From NCBI RefSeq assembly GCF_000003605.2, contig NW_003154744.1, positions 66,109 to 130,108 on the forward strand: DNA of 64,000 nucleotides, given 5' to 3'. The position numbers and the translations under genes were made by a program. The notes under the pieces were generated by a model. That model made no database searches. It saw only the letters and a program-made list of their open reading frames with translations, and had not been told where the DNA came from. Below are positions 22,501 to 37,500 of the stretch, piece by piece (position 1 is the first letter of the stretch; every line of letters begins with the position of its first letter). The DNA is from Saccoglossus kowalevskii (taxonomy: Eukaryota; Hemichordata; Enteropneusta; Harrimaniidae).

Positions 22501-25500
22501 TATGAGTCCCATATCGAACAGGACGCGGCACGACGACTACCGCCCTTTAAATACTAGTAGTAGTCATTCTTTGCCACATTTTATATGGTTAATAATGATT
22601 GTACTGGTGTATTAACATTTAATTAGAATATGTTGTGTACTCACGTAAATGCGGGATGTATTCCGAGTTAGGTGGCATGAATTCGCCGACAACTGTCAGA
22701 AACACAAACTGAGAGAGGATGCTGGTCACGCACAACGTAATCCGTTCGCCGGAATCTGAAGGCAGGTAAAATCCAACGGCGACTAAGACGCACGCAAGGA
22801 ATGACGGGAAAATGATGTTGAAGATGTAGAACAAGGATCTCCTCTTCAGATGAATGATGTACGTGATGTCTGGGAACGGATCGTCACAACAAACGTATTT
22901 TTCCTCTGATCGTATTATTGGCATTCCAACCAATTCCCATTCCCCGTTTGGCACAAATCTGTCGGTGTCACTTTTATTGTCCGCGAGCATGTCGAGAAAC
23001 TTAATGTCGTAACTCCAGGAGGCAAACTTAAGCTTGCATTCTTGCTCGTCAAAAGGGAAGTAGGTGGCATCAATGCCGCATGTACAACGGATTACGAAAG
23101 GCTGTAAAGACGTGACAGTGCCGTCAGAGTCAATAATTGCGTCCGTGTCGTAATGTCGTTGAAACTCGTCACTTACACTGTGGAGGAAATTTAGAAAACA
23201 TATAAGTTTGCATGTTATTTTACCTATTTATTCTGGGATAAATGTATCACAACTAATATAAATATTAGTAAGACTATGCTCCCGTGATTGAGAAGCAGCC
23301 ATGATAAAATCAAACTAAAAAAAATAATAATAGCTGAATTTCGGAACACCATAGATCACAAATGACGCATTACTTCGAGTACAGGTTCCCTGTATTTTTA
23401 CATTTAATTGATCATCAATAATGTTTTAGTGTTTTGATGATTTGTTCTAAATTCAGTAAACGTCGTTTATTATTTCGCCATGTTTGTAATCTTAAACAGA
23501 AATAAACCGACTCTATACTACAGTGGTAGAATCACCAATCATAAATAGGTCTAGCTTACCTTCCAAACAACGTAATATCCGGTTGCCAAATTTCAACAAT
23601 AGGTACTTGTATCTGAGTTATATCATTATACAGACTTGCATCCCATGATAAGTACTCATCAGTCCATCTCTATTGATGAATATAATGATTTATCAAATGT
23701 ATTATGAATTGTATTACGTATATTTTTAAAGGGCGGCGGTCGTCGCGCCACGCATGCAACAGATATGGGACTCATAAGAACAAAGATGGTGACTTGTCGA
23801 ATGTTTTGCAGACCAAAGACTACAAACCGAGACGTCACTAAGCTTTAACTATGTAATATGTTCAGTGATTGGAAGGTATCGAAGGAGTCTCCAATGCTAA
23901 TTAGTGTACGTTGCACCCAAATCAAAACACGTAATTTCCATTAGAAGAGCGCATTGGATTGTGGGAAAATAAATGTTTATCGACAAAGATGTCGCAGATG
24001 CGTTGTAATAATATGTTAAGTAAAGAAGTTAAGGATGTGTAAATAGTTAAATAGTATAGTAATATCGTCGAATTCAACATAAGAACTCTGGCTAATAATA
24101 GTATTTATACTAGAAACACAATGTTACAGCCAACTCCGCATATATCTACGCATCGTGACACATCGAGTGAATACCGCCCTCTTGCGGCAATCATGCATAT
24201 AATTGGTTTTGAAAAATCCATTCTACTATTGCGTTTCTGTAAACACCACGGCACAACACATTGATGGTGTTCCCGATATTTTATAATATGAAATCAACAC
24301 ATACAGTATCAGAACGTGATGAAATGAACATTATATGTTCCTTAACGTTGAAAACAACACCTTGACCAATTATAAAACCTCTTCCCGTCTCAATGTAAAA
24401 ACAAGATGATTATCATCCATTATAATGTATTATTTATTTATGTTTGAACATGACGAGATCATTCTGGTCATACATTGGTTATTGCTCGGTGAAGATGGCT
24501 CATTTGCATGTAAATTAGTATATGCTGTGTGTATCAAATCAAATTACTGACATTTTAGATTTTGTAATTACGGCCGGTCCTTACGTCATTAAGTAGTAAC
24601 ATGTCCCAGACAGATCGTTATCAAGGCTTAATCGGCAATTGGATATAATTAACCAATTACAAACAAACATAATCGCAGACGGTCAAATTTGAAGAAAGGG
24701 ACGTCATAATGAATACAAATGATTCCTAAAGCCATTGGGTATTTTTCCCCCTCAATTTAATCATTACTGTTTCAATAACACATGAACGAACAAGACAATT
24801 ATGTCAAATTGATTTAGATTAACAAGTGTATATATTTGTTTACATTGTCGCAAGCTACTGTACGTGGATGAGCACATTTGATTATGATTCATCGTAATAT
24901 ATAAACAAATTGAAAATATCAATTAATATAATGCGCACCGGTTGTATATACAAACACAATTAACGTCTACTCTCACTCATTTTGTTCTTTCATTTTTATC
25001 AAAGGAACTTCTTGAATGTTGAGCAACCTTCTCATTCATCTGTATCGTACAACATATTTTTTTTTCAACAATTAAACCGACAAAGGACATTACTAAACGA
25101 ATGAATATGCACGTGAAAAAATAAACTGAAAGAAAATACAGGTACCACAAACATGCGTGTAACACAACTTTCCACTGCGTTTTCTCGCGATATTACGTTC
25201 TAATTACCATGTATTAGCCATAGGACGAACTACTGAAACTTCCGTATCTTTACGAATAGGTATCCATTTATTATTATTTTTCAAAATGTAGTTCCAGACA
25301 AATCGTTTTATTATCTCGAGTTTAACGGGTCGTGTATGTCCCCACCATAGAGCCATGTATTAACTCCGTAATCACCCACATACAGTAATATCACCGTTAT
25401 CTCAAAAAATTGCACCGTGACCCCAATGTTTTCATATATGATAGTCTATATACAAAATATTAAAAAAAATTCCAAAGAATTTCGTGAACCAGTATTGAGT

Positions 25501-28500
25501 AACCATAAAGGATTATCGGATGCTTTCTATCATCAATTCTCGTAAATTGTTCGGTTATGACACGAACTAGACAAACTAACGACTATAGATTTTATGATCC
25601 GTGCATACTAAGAGTGTGTTAAAATGTTATGTCCGGAAATTACCTTTATATTGTCATTATTTGATAGTGTGAGTAGTTTTTCCTATTATAATAAGGAGTT
25701 GCCGTCAGAATATAAACTAGAATAATAACAATAATCGGTAATAGATGTACATATAAACTCCGCATCTGACATTTGCAAGGCATTTTGTTCAAAGATGGTC
25801 CCCTTCGAATAAGTATGAGTTCAATGTTATCATAAAATGGGAGTCGGAATTCGCATAATAAGTACGAAAGCAATCTAACGAACACATTTCAAATAGAAGT
25901 CGAAAATATCAATTATTATTGAAAATTAGCAAAGATATATAAACGGCACAACGTCTCTGAAAGTAGGCGAGCCCACGAATGAGCCAAACCGTACTGTACC
26001 CAAACACACGCCGGGACCGGAGGTATCAGAGAATTGTGACACACGGGACAATATAAACACCACACGGTAATATTCTAGTAATACACCACGGGTAGCTATA
26101 AAACATCACCACCCGACAAAACAAGCCAGCGATTAGCCGATGGACAACGTCAGTCCCACTAACAACTTAGTACGGCTGAAAGAGTATTAGCTGGAAAACA
26201 TACATGTGGCTTCCGAAAATTAGAAATGTAATTGGCTGTTAGAGTCCACAACCCTTTGCCTTTTGGCAGACGGATCACGATTGAGCATAACGCCCTCAGG
26301 GACTAAAAATAAAACAAACCTTCTCCTTATTATGGTTCCTGGGAACGAGCAGTTCCAAGAATATGTTGTTTACAGCAAATCACACATACCATTAAAAAAA
26401 CAATTCTCACACAATCACAACACTAATCTGATCACCAACGTACTATCAAACTGTTAAAATAACAAAATGCACGTCTGCATTGCAATTTAGTGCAGTGAAC
26501 TAGGATCATCAGTTTTCAGTTTGAATGAGAGTAATTCCGCGCGGTCGTATCGAAACGTGAATGATACAATCTATTTTCAACTTATAACGAATGTCTTGTT
26601 TTCAATTAACATTAAATACAAATCACATGCTAGTGTAATATGAGTATGTGATCCAAGTGATAGCAGCGATGGTAATGATGGCATCCAGATGCGTGTTTTA
26701 TATCGTCAAGCAGGCAGAATGTCTACACGTATCGTCCATGGCTGGGGACGACTGTAATAACTACTCTCCACAACTGACCGTTGGTGGCAGACTGGAAACG
26801 ACACTGGAGCACCAGTTTCTCTCATCGCCCAATGACGTGAACGTTCGCACCCACGTGTTACGATAGGAAACAGTGGCGCGTGGGAAGTTGTTCTGCACGC
26901 AGGTTTGGAATCGTTACCGCATTAGCAATTCTACTCTTGAGTCACAGCCGGTTGATTGTCTTAGCGAGTCAACAGGAGTGGTTATTTTAATTGACATTGA
27001 AATTTATTTAAATTTTGTGAAATTAAAATAGCCACTGTGAATGAAGATACATGCTAATGTGCAGTGTATATACGATTATACCATCTGTGACCTATTATTA
27101 GTTTAATTTATGTTATGTCAATCAATAAATCCAACACTCGAATTCATGTGTAGATTAGTGAATTTATTTCTGAGCTTAAAGCGCGGTAGTCGTCGCGCCA
27201 CGCATGCGCGAGATATATGGGTCTCATATAAACAAAGATGGCGACTTTGGCTGTTGCGCAGATCGACGAGTACAAACTGGGACGTTACCAAGCTTCAATT
27301 AGGTATTTTTAGGTGATTGGAATGTATCATAGGAGTCACCGGCGGTAATTAGTTCAAGTCGCGCCCAGGTCAAACCTCATACTCGTGATTTCCATTAGAA
27401 GAGCGTATTGGATTGTGGGAAAATCAATATTTATCAACACAAATGTCGCACATGCGCGGCGCGACGACTACCACCCTTTAAACAAATTGGCTTAGTAAGT
27501 GTTAAGAATTGGAATTTTCGAAAATAAAGAAAGATCTATTTACAAAAAGCTGGCCAAAAATAGATAAATGTGAATGCTACACTGAAACACGACAGCAAAT
27601 CAGATAAATTTACTATGTGTCGTGTGCGTAAATAAAACACAAATAACTTTAGCATAATTTCAACAATTTAATTTTTTCGATTTAGAAAAAAAATGGTTTT
27701 TGGATGTTTCAACAAAAGTACCTCATATCATATGTCTTAAAAAATATTCAATTTGTAAAAACACGTTTGTGACTCACCTGACTTAGCCAACACTTTATCA
27801 TGATAATTTGGTTCTTTTCATCCTGTAAACAAGAAAAACAACATTATTACGTAATAAACATTACCATCTTGAATACCTGTAATGGAAAAACGTAGATATT
27901 AGACTGAAATGAAAATATCCCCGAACTCTAATATTTCGACTGACCAATTAGACCCTGTCGGTCACGAGCATTTAACACAAGTGCAGACAACTAATTCTAC
28001 AACACAATCTGTATACTATACCATAATTCTAAAAATTACTATTCAAAATATGTGAACCCACATACGCAACATTCATCAGCAAAGTAATACTGACAAAAAA
28101 CACAAAACAAAAACGTTTGTTCCAGTTGAACATAAACTTTGTAGGAACGTCACGGTGATTACACTACGTCAGATCATGTTCACAGCGGTTTCGCGCTAGA
28201 TAACGAACTATCAGAATTTTCGCAATCCAGTAAGAGTAAACACCATGCCTAGACACAGTCAGTGAATTTCGTATTATTCATCAGATATTCTGCCGGATGG
28301 AGTAAGTAAGTAAACAATAAAAAAAATTCTGTAAGCGATCACCAGCATCGAAGCTGTCACAATATGTATTCGACAAAGTGACATAGTTTCGTTTACTCTA
28401 AGACCAAATCAATAGAACCATTCGTTCTGCCACTACCTTAACTTTCATACGACAACTTTAGATTTAATAAATGAAATGGCTGCAGTGAGGCCACTGATTA

Positions 28501-31500
28501 TGAATATTGAAATCTGAGTTTCAGGAATTACCGAATAATGTTGCAATGATAAGAACATCATGAAAATGTGAAAAAAGATGGTGTGCAATAACGATGACAT
28601 ATAATGACGACAGTAATGGCGACATGGTAATGATGATGGTAGTAATGCTTATACGGAAATGCAAACGATGTGGATGTGACGATGATAAATAATGAAAATA
28701 GAGAAGTGGTAATATAGAAGTGAAAAGTGGTGATTTTATCGTAATGATGTCGATGGAATAAAGGGTTAGAACAAACAAAGGTTATGTGGCAACTGTTAAT
28801 ATCTATTGTAACGATATCGGATAAACATGAATATCAATGTACGTCACCGGGCATTAGCAAAATGTACAGGTACGAGAGTGCAGTAAAACTTGTGTCTAAA
28901 ATGGAGTGCCTTGATGGTAATTTTTATCTGCTTGACCAAATCTAGTCGTGTAATAAAATCTCGTCTCGTCGTGCCCAACTCTCGTCTGAGTGTCCAACTC
29001 TCATCTGAGTGCCCAACTCTCATCTGAGTGCCCAACTCTCGTCTGAGTGACCAACTCTCGTCTCAGTGAAACTTTCGTCTGAGTAACACTCTTGTTTGAG
29101 TACCCAACTCTCGTCTGAGGAACCAACTCTCGTCTGAGTGAAACTTTCGTCTGAGTGAAACTCTCGTCTGAGCGAAACTCTCGTCCGAGTGACCAACTCT
29201 CCTCCGAGTTAAAGTCTCACCTCTCTCCAAACATGCGCTATATAATGGTGCATCGCATAACCAAACTTTACATGTCATGTGACTGAAAATGGATTCACTC
29301 CGCATGTGTTTCACAATCAAAGAATTATATAAAAATAATAATATATCTACTTCATTTTTAATGCCGTTGCGCTGATACACTGTCTGGCAACTTACTGCAT
29401 GACATGGAGATACCTTTCTGTAAGGATCATATTGTTCTAGCTGACCACTTTGTCGTGGAAACAAATTATGCATTACAATGTGATTGTTTGTCATTGATGA
29501 CTGACGACACATCCCGGGGGGATGCATGGCCTTAATACGAAAATGGGTTTGGGTATTATATATGTGGTAATAAAGAATTAATATTGATGGGGAAAATGAC
29601 GATGGTATGTAGGCGATGGCGTTATTGTAATGTAACAAACCAGTTGTGAAGTTGGTATGACAGCAATGGCGGTGTGAAAATGGCGATGATTTGGAACATG
29701 ACAGTACTGCTCACGACACGGAGACCTGATTTTGTAGCAGTGGTGTAGATATTGAGGTATTGACGACGATATTAACATAAGACATCACAAAATGAAAGTG
29801 ACTACGACGTTGTAGTCATTATGAGGCGATCAATTTATTGTACATATCAAGGGCTCGGAGAGTAATAACTATTGTTGCTACTGCATCGATCGATTCTTAC
29901 AAGTTCAATATTATCAGTACTAGCGACAGTTGCTTTTCACGCTCAATGGAGCGCTATAGTTGTCTCATTTAGGTCAGAACCTATGTGTTTTCATAAAGGT
30001 GATTGCAAAACTCACGTATGATATTGTGAGTCCTAACCTTGTCTTCGACAATTTAATAAATGTCTTATTAAAAACATTCATATAAGGACAAGTGCGACAT
30101 TACCCATTTTACACAAGTTTGTTGGTGTTATCTGTGGCTATCTATTGCATAGTGTGACGTGGGCTTATCTCCGTGAAATACACACATTGGAAAAGTTAGG
30201 AGGTCACCTGGCCATGCCCTTACCACATTCGTTACACATATTCATATTACCCATAATACAAAGCTGTTATTGAGTAATTGTAAATGACACCACCACCAAA
30301 CAAAAATTGTAAACCCCTACGATGGAACATCTCAGTTAAGCTGATTTTATTTTCACTGAATCAACCCTTCAGCGAAAATATCCTTACGGTGATTTGAGCT
30401 TTCAGCCAAATTCGCTAGAATGGTATGTAGCTGTTTCAGACCGATTCAGACTAGCTTTCTATTTTCCAAATCGGTATATGTCTGAATACATTATCATTTG
30501 CACAAGTAATGTAGTTAATTTAAAAAAAATAATCATACATGAAAAGTACAGCATCAAGGTCATGAAGTGAATTTGGTCAATTCATCAGTTTGAGTCATAA
30601 CACTGTCAACATGGTACAATTACGACAATCGGCAATCATTAGGAAAGCCGATAATTCAGGATCTCCGACGCAAATGACAGTAATCTTGACAACAATTGCC
30701 TGATAATACATATCTAACAGTTACAGGAGGATGTCAGTAATGAGAACAGTGACACACAAATTCATAATTTCCGGAGTAACGAAGAGTATACGTTTTATGA
30801 AATAGATTTGATATGAAGGGAGCCGCATAGCATTCTACAAACCAGTCATGTTTGTTTATTCTTGTCCGCTAGCTAACCAATTATTTAAATTTTGTTGTTG
30901 TAAATTTAATATGCAGCATTTTTTAAAGTCTTGAAACAAGACCGATGATGCTTTGCCTTCCCAAATCATCGGGCCGATGGGTGATGTCGTTTCCTTCTAA
31001 GGGAAAAACAAAGCCTCGCCATAAGAAAGATGAAACAAGTCATTTACATGACAGAACTTAAATAGTGTCAGAAACTATTTATTGGGTCATTTTCATGGAA
31101 ACTTCCTTTCTTCTTTACTTGTCAGCTTCCATGCTGATTGCCAAGTTGCTACGTCCCCGGGGGTCACTCTATATGCCGTTACTACCCCATGTGCGTTCTA
31201 AATTTAGCGGGGAAATGGGTGCTTTTCACCTTCTAAAGCGGCCGGGTAAAGCGGGCCCGCGCGGGAGGCAAATAGGCCCCATTTAAAAGCTAATGTCTGC
31301 AATAGGCCCCCAGAAATAAACTCACAGGGTTGCTGCGCCTGCTGTAGGCCCTCTCTCGCAACAACCACTCCCATAAACCGCCGTAGGCCCGAATTGGCGG
31401 ACCCATAGCCCCGACCAGGCCCAAAACGCCCACCCGAATCATGTGAATAGTTCTCATCATTAAACAACGAATGACACCAACAGGAGTTGCATACACAGCA

Positions 31501-34500
31501 ACCATAAGTAGCGTATTTAGTTGATTATTCTCCACCTGAGTAAACAAAAAGGTAGACATTGCTCGCAATAGGGGGTGGGATGTTCTCAATATTTATCTGC
31601 AATAGGGGGGTGTTCTTTTCTTCAATAAGTATGCTCTAGGGAGTACTAAATTTACATTGCGTCCGCAATAGGGGGTATGGTTTGCCAAATGAATGTGCTG
31701 CCAGCCCTAGGGGCCTATTATGTTTTAGCAAGAACGCACATGGTGTAAGGTTTTAATTTAGAGTGACCCCGGGGCTCCATCTATCTCTATCCCCACAACA
31801 TGTCCTCGCATTACACAGATTTGATTTCAAAATTAAAGCAGTGGCTGACCAGACCATTTTTTTGGAACCATTGCATCGTACAGAAAACGATTGATAATAA
31901 ACATTTGTTTATTCTGCTTTTATTACATGACCACTTAATGCATCTTCTGTGGAATTTTTGCCCTTGACGATGCCGGGGTTTTTAAGCATGGTCGGATTAA
32001 AGTTGATCATATCCCCATTAGTTATATTCACGTACATAAAACCGAGGATGTCTAACAACAGCTACTACAAAAAAGTAGTATCAGTTAACACCGCAATATC
32101 TACGGGGTCCGCAATGATCATGCACTCCGGGAATCACATGGCTGCATTAAACAAAAAATATGCTAAATGACGCAATAAAATTGTGAAAAGACATCGCCAA
32201 GAACATAGACGTTTCGATGAGCTGTGATGTGAAAGACAATGCAATGTGTCAATATGAAGGCGTCGTGGTGAGCTGCCAAAAGCATTGAATGATTGTCGCG
32301 AAGGCAACACAACCATGGGACGGTGTTGTATCCCACGTACTATGGAAGGAGTTTTCCGATGGAACAACTAGCCTGCATGTTTGCGCTTTAGTCACATTCT
32401 ATGATTCGGTTCAGTAATTCAGTATAGTGATAGACAATCATATACATGCGTAGGATAGATATCCCAAATATTAGTGCCCACAGTGATACAAATACACAAG
32501 CATTTCCTGTATATATGCTTGGCATACACAACACAGCGTACAATGAAATAAAGAAGTGAATTTTAAACAAAACAAAACAAAACAAAACAGCTAAGCTAAC
32601 CTGACAGATGACAGACCATCTACAGTACAACATATTTAACTGAAAATCATCACGACAACACGTCTTATCGCTTCATTATCAATGTTACATAAAAGGTGGA
32701 CAATAAATTGTAATTGACATAGCTAAACATAATTTCCTATTCGATCGCCAAAACTTTGAAAACCCACATGGGAATAAATTAATAAATTAGTCGTTGTTGA
32801 TTGAAATGTCGCAGCTGGTGTCACGTCTAAGGACATTGAATGTTAACTTCCTAAAGTATCTAAATAACAGCGTTTAAGCAAACTAACGAGGTGAACACCA
32901 GGTGTGTGCTATGGAGCGTTCCATTCTCCGAAGACCAATATCCTTATTTAGTTCGTTGCGGAGATTAAATACGGCGACGTTTTAAGGAACACATGATGAC
33001 AGTCACCTCTTCCTTCACATTTTCAAATTTTAACGCAGAGCGCGATGGTTATATATTCAGTACACGTGAGGGTCAGAATACAGTACATTGTTAGTGTAAA
33101 CGAATATAAGTCGTTTCACCTTTAGGCAGCTACTATAACCCCGTTAGGTAAAGCAATACAGTCAATAAAACTGCTCAAATAAAACCCATTAGTGTTCATA
33201 CAGATGTATATAGTAAAGTCGTAATGCTACAGACTCATCAAACAGACTACCTTCTCATAACCATAAGACAACTATGACTCTATCAAGTATAATGTCATCA
33301 CCGTAATAGTGATATTGGAGTTTTATAAACTCTATATTGTTTAAAATTCGATTTACTAGTGGGAAACAATAAACACTTTAATGCAATAAATTATTAGGCA
33401 TTTGCAAATAATGAATGGTGATGATTTTTTGACAACTTTGTAGTCAGATAAAAATGACGGCATTATACACGGGGCCCAGTAAGCACGCTCTGTTATTCGA
33501 TAATTAGGGACGAATCACGCAATATTATATTTCACTATGCAACCAAGAAAATATTTATTGAAATGAGTTTCTAGAAACAATATCCGGGCCATAATACGAC
33601 ATGATCCTCCGGCAGTTTTATTTTGATAGTTTCGTATGTATTGTATTGGTCGTAAAATAACGATTTGAAGTATATATGTGAATGTTAATCGTGGCTTTGT
33701 AAGGCATCAGAAATAAAATAGCCTATAGACAAATCGTAGATCTCGGCGAAAAATACAAAATGTTACATAGAATGACTATTACGGGTTTGAGCAGCTACAA
33801 CGATAAGAACATTATAATCAAATTTAATCACTTTTTAGTGTAAACTTTTCTTCTAGATTTGACATCATACATAGATCCTGAAATTAAATCTCTGAAATGT
33901 AATCTTTTGGGCTTCATATTTGGAACAATAACAGCGAGCATGTTCAACCTAAATATCTATCGCTGTTTCGTTTGTATTTTCAGAAATTACACCTCAAATG
34001 TTAATAGTGTAACAAGATGAAAAAAAAATAAAAAAATAACAATCTTTTGAACAGTAGTCATATTTCTGTCATAAACTGTTTGTTTAAACATCTGCAATCA
34101 TCACAATTATTTGTTTTAGTTATATTATTATAATTCTAATTTTTTTTAGTAATCTAATAATAGTAATCTAGTAATTAAATGTGTGTCAGAAACGTCTTTT
34201 CTTGGATAGGGAAATGAGCAATGGTAAAGGAAAACAACAAATACAAATATCCATGTCATGTTGTGTATCCACTACTAAATTCCCCCGGTCCTATGTCTAC
34301 GAACCACCGTTTTGTGAACGATTCTCGTCATATACACATCTGCGACTGTAATCTATCGAAATAATCTATTGAATTTAAAATGATATTCAGTGTTGGGAAC
34401 ATCTATCTCTTACATTCTCATGTAATTCTCCACTATCACATACTTTTTGATCGATTGAATACGAATGATACGACACACGTAATGGCAGTGCTTACACGAG

Positions 34501-37500
34501 TATAAAAGATGACATTTACAACCAGTTTAGGAGTACTCGTTAATAACAACTGCTGTTTGTAAAATCAAAGACGTGACATTTAAGCTTCATCGTCTTTGAA
34601 AAAAAAAGCATTTTTTTGTCAAGCATTGCTTGTAAGTGATTAAACTCACGTCGGAATATCAATTTGTTGTCAACTCAGCAGCCATATATCACCTGAACGT
34701 ATGGTTGTGACCATTTCCAAACATACACAAAAGTTGTCTGTATATGATATATCACCAATCTTAAATAAATTCCGAAAATTGGTATGCAAGTCATTTGTTG
34801 CTTTATCAAATTCTACTGAGATCACTATCATCACATTTACAAAAAAACGCTAATTGCCACCAAGAGAGTTGCTTTTATGTAATACACAACTCAGTTCACT
34901 CGAAGGGTTACCATCAATATGAATTCTCCTTCAAGGCTCCTTTTCTTAAATCAAATCATGTCTACGTTATACAGAAGTGCAGACCGGGAAGATACGGTGA
35001 TAGTTTCTAGGCATATTGATATTATTAGTCTCCAAATCATGTGTTTGGGTTTCCTGTACATGCATTATTCCTGTTTATGAGATGGGATTGTGCGTCTTTG
35101 TGATTTAAAAATGAGCTCCACACATTAATAGCCTGTAAACGACCAATCATCTGATATGTAATGAGATCATATCAAAACGATAACAAAGAACATAAACAAA
35201 CGCCCAACGATATTGGATATACATGCTACAGAACATAGTCAAATTAAATATTTAAACGTCAATAATCAACACAAGATCATCAGACAGAAGATATCATCAA
35301 CATTAATCCCAGCTCAGCCAACTGTAATTGTAATATTGTATCTGGCAACCATGGCAACATCTATGTCAGTAAATGTTGGGGATTATCTTTCGCAGTAATC
35401 GGGGGATAAAATGCACGACATATGTGTGGTTTACCATGTTATTTTTCAAAAAAAAAAAAGTCACGCATTATCGAATTCAATCATTTGTGTGTAACATGGT
35501 AACAGTGCATCAAAGTTATCACTACTTCAGCATGACATGTAACGAGGCATGCCATCATTTCTGTCATATCTCCATAAAACGTGGCATATTCACTAATAGC
35601 TTGCTCGGCATCGACATTGATAATAACCCATACATTATTGATGTAAATTCAAACATTATGAATATCATAGACACGCGAAGAATATTCTCAAGTTAATAAC
35701 GGAACATCATCAGTGACTATATTCATTGGCATGAGATGGCTACATGTACTATAACGGCGCCACATTAGAGAAACCCAACTATAGAAGGCATCTCTTTTTT
35801 AAAAAAAAATATTCAAACTTGTACGCAGACGATATATCATATTTAGTTCATCCAGTACTTTTTCATGGTTAATAATTTTGGTAAATGCTCTGGGTTAAGG
35901 TTAAATAGGAACAAAACAGAAGCACTTTTGATGTGTTATGGCCACAAACAGAAAGATAAAGAGGATATTAAAAGGTCTGTAGGGCTAAGGATCATGGGTA
36001 TTTTTGTAACTTATAATGAGAAGCTATTCATTTCTGAGAATTTCAATTCAACATTGACAAAATTAAAATTGGAAAATGATTTTTTTTTATCAAAATTTGT
36101 GTATGTTTCGACAATGATTTCAACCCCTAAAACAATTATAAAGGCAATTAAAAAAATCATTTAATTTTATCTGGAAAGGCTGTGACCGAGTTAAAAGAAC
36201 CTCATTAATTGATTAAAATAAGATCCTGGTTGGGTTAATTTTTTTTATATATAATTATTATTTATTTTAATTATTTGTTGACGTTAAAATTATTTTGCTG
36301 CAAGAATGGGTTTGTTTATGAAAGCCCGGTGTGGCAAATTTATTGTGAAAGCAAATATTAAAACGAATAATAATAAATGAAATTAATAGTAATAGAAATA
36401 CATAATAATAATAATAATAGTAATAATAATAATAATAAAATATATATATAAAATAAAATTTGAAAAAAGTTAAGCCAACCAAGATCTTGTTTTAATCAGA
36501 TTGAAAGAATGGAGGCCTGAACATGGTGGAAATTGAATGTTTTCTAAAGCACAAATAATGAAATGGGTTCTACGACTGTTTTCATCAGAACCAGCTGTTT
36601 GGAGTAACATTATAGAACCACTACTAAATATCAAAGGGGTAGACATGTATTATCTTGTAATTTTGATATGAAAAGTTTGGTAGATAATTTACCACCATTT
36701 TATGTTGACATTATGAAAGAATGGTCACATTTAATGCACCATCCCCCTAATTCTGTGTACGAAATTGGCAATCAAGCGTTGTGGAACAACCGCTTTATGA
36801 ACATTGCAAACAAACTGTTTTTTTTTTAAATCTCTGGCAAATCGGGGCATTAGTCGCATTATTGACTTAATTGATAAGGATGGGAGTTTTCATAATTGGC
36901 AGTACTGGAATATGAAGCAAATTATTTTTAACTAAACACGTACCTGGTTTGAATTTGATCACAATAGTATTTATTGGGAAGGAGAGTACATTCATATTAA
37001 ATCCTTAACAACTAAAATAATTTACAAAAAAATATGTAAATAGATAATTGAGCCACCCTCGATAGTGCAAACATTTAGGAACTCTTATGATATCTCAGCA
37101 GAACATATTCCCGTTATCTTTAAATTACCATTCATAACTACTATATCAAATTCTCTGAGAGCATTTCAGTACCAAATTATTCACAATTACATTGTTACAA
37201 ACAGTAAATTGTATAAATAGAAATCAGTTACATCATCTTCATGCTCTTTTTGTCATGTCAATGAAGAAACCTTACATTACTTGTTTGTAAGTTGTCATTT
37301 TGTGCAAGAATTGTGGGAATTGGTGCAAGAACAGTTTGAAGTAATTAGACATACAAGCTGTAACTGCAAAATTATTATATTTGGAATATACAACTCACCA
37401 GAAAACAAAATATTAAACTATATCATAATTTTATTCAAATGGTTTATTTATCTATGTAGAACAAAAAAACAAAATGTTGTCTTATGCATTTAAGATGTTT

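Noticed and set aside
24977-25885. Two hydrophobic minus-strand frames in intron 3
   Set aside because: Hydrophobic peptides arise easily from AT-rich DNA; no splice or start context and no receptor motif.
28959-29215. CRISPR-like regular array
   Set aside because: Units are directly adjacent with no unique spacers, in an animal intron.
31204-31589. Overlapping 87- and 99-codon minus-strand frames
   Set aside because: They lie inside the GC-rich inverted-repeat element and share no motif with known proteins.
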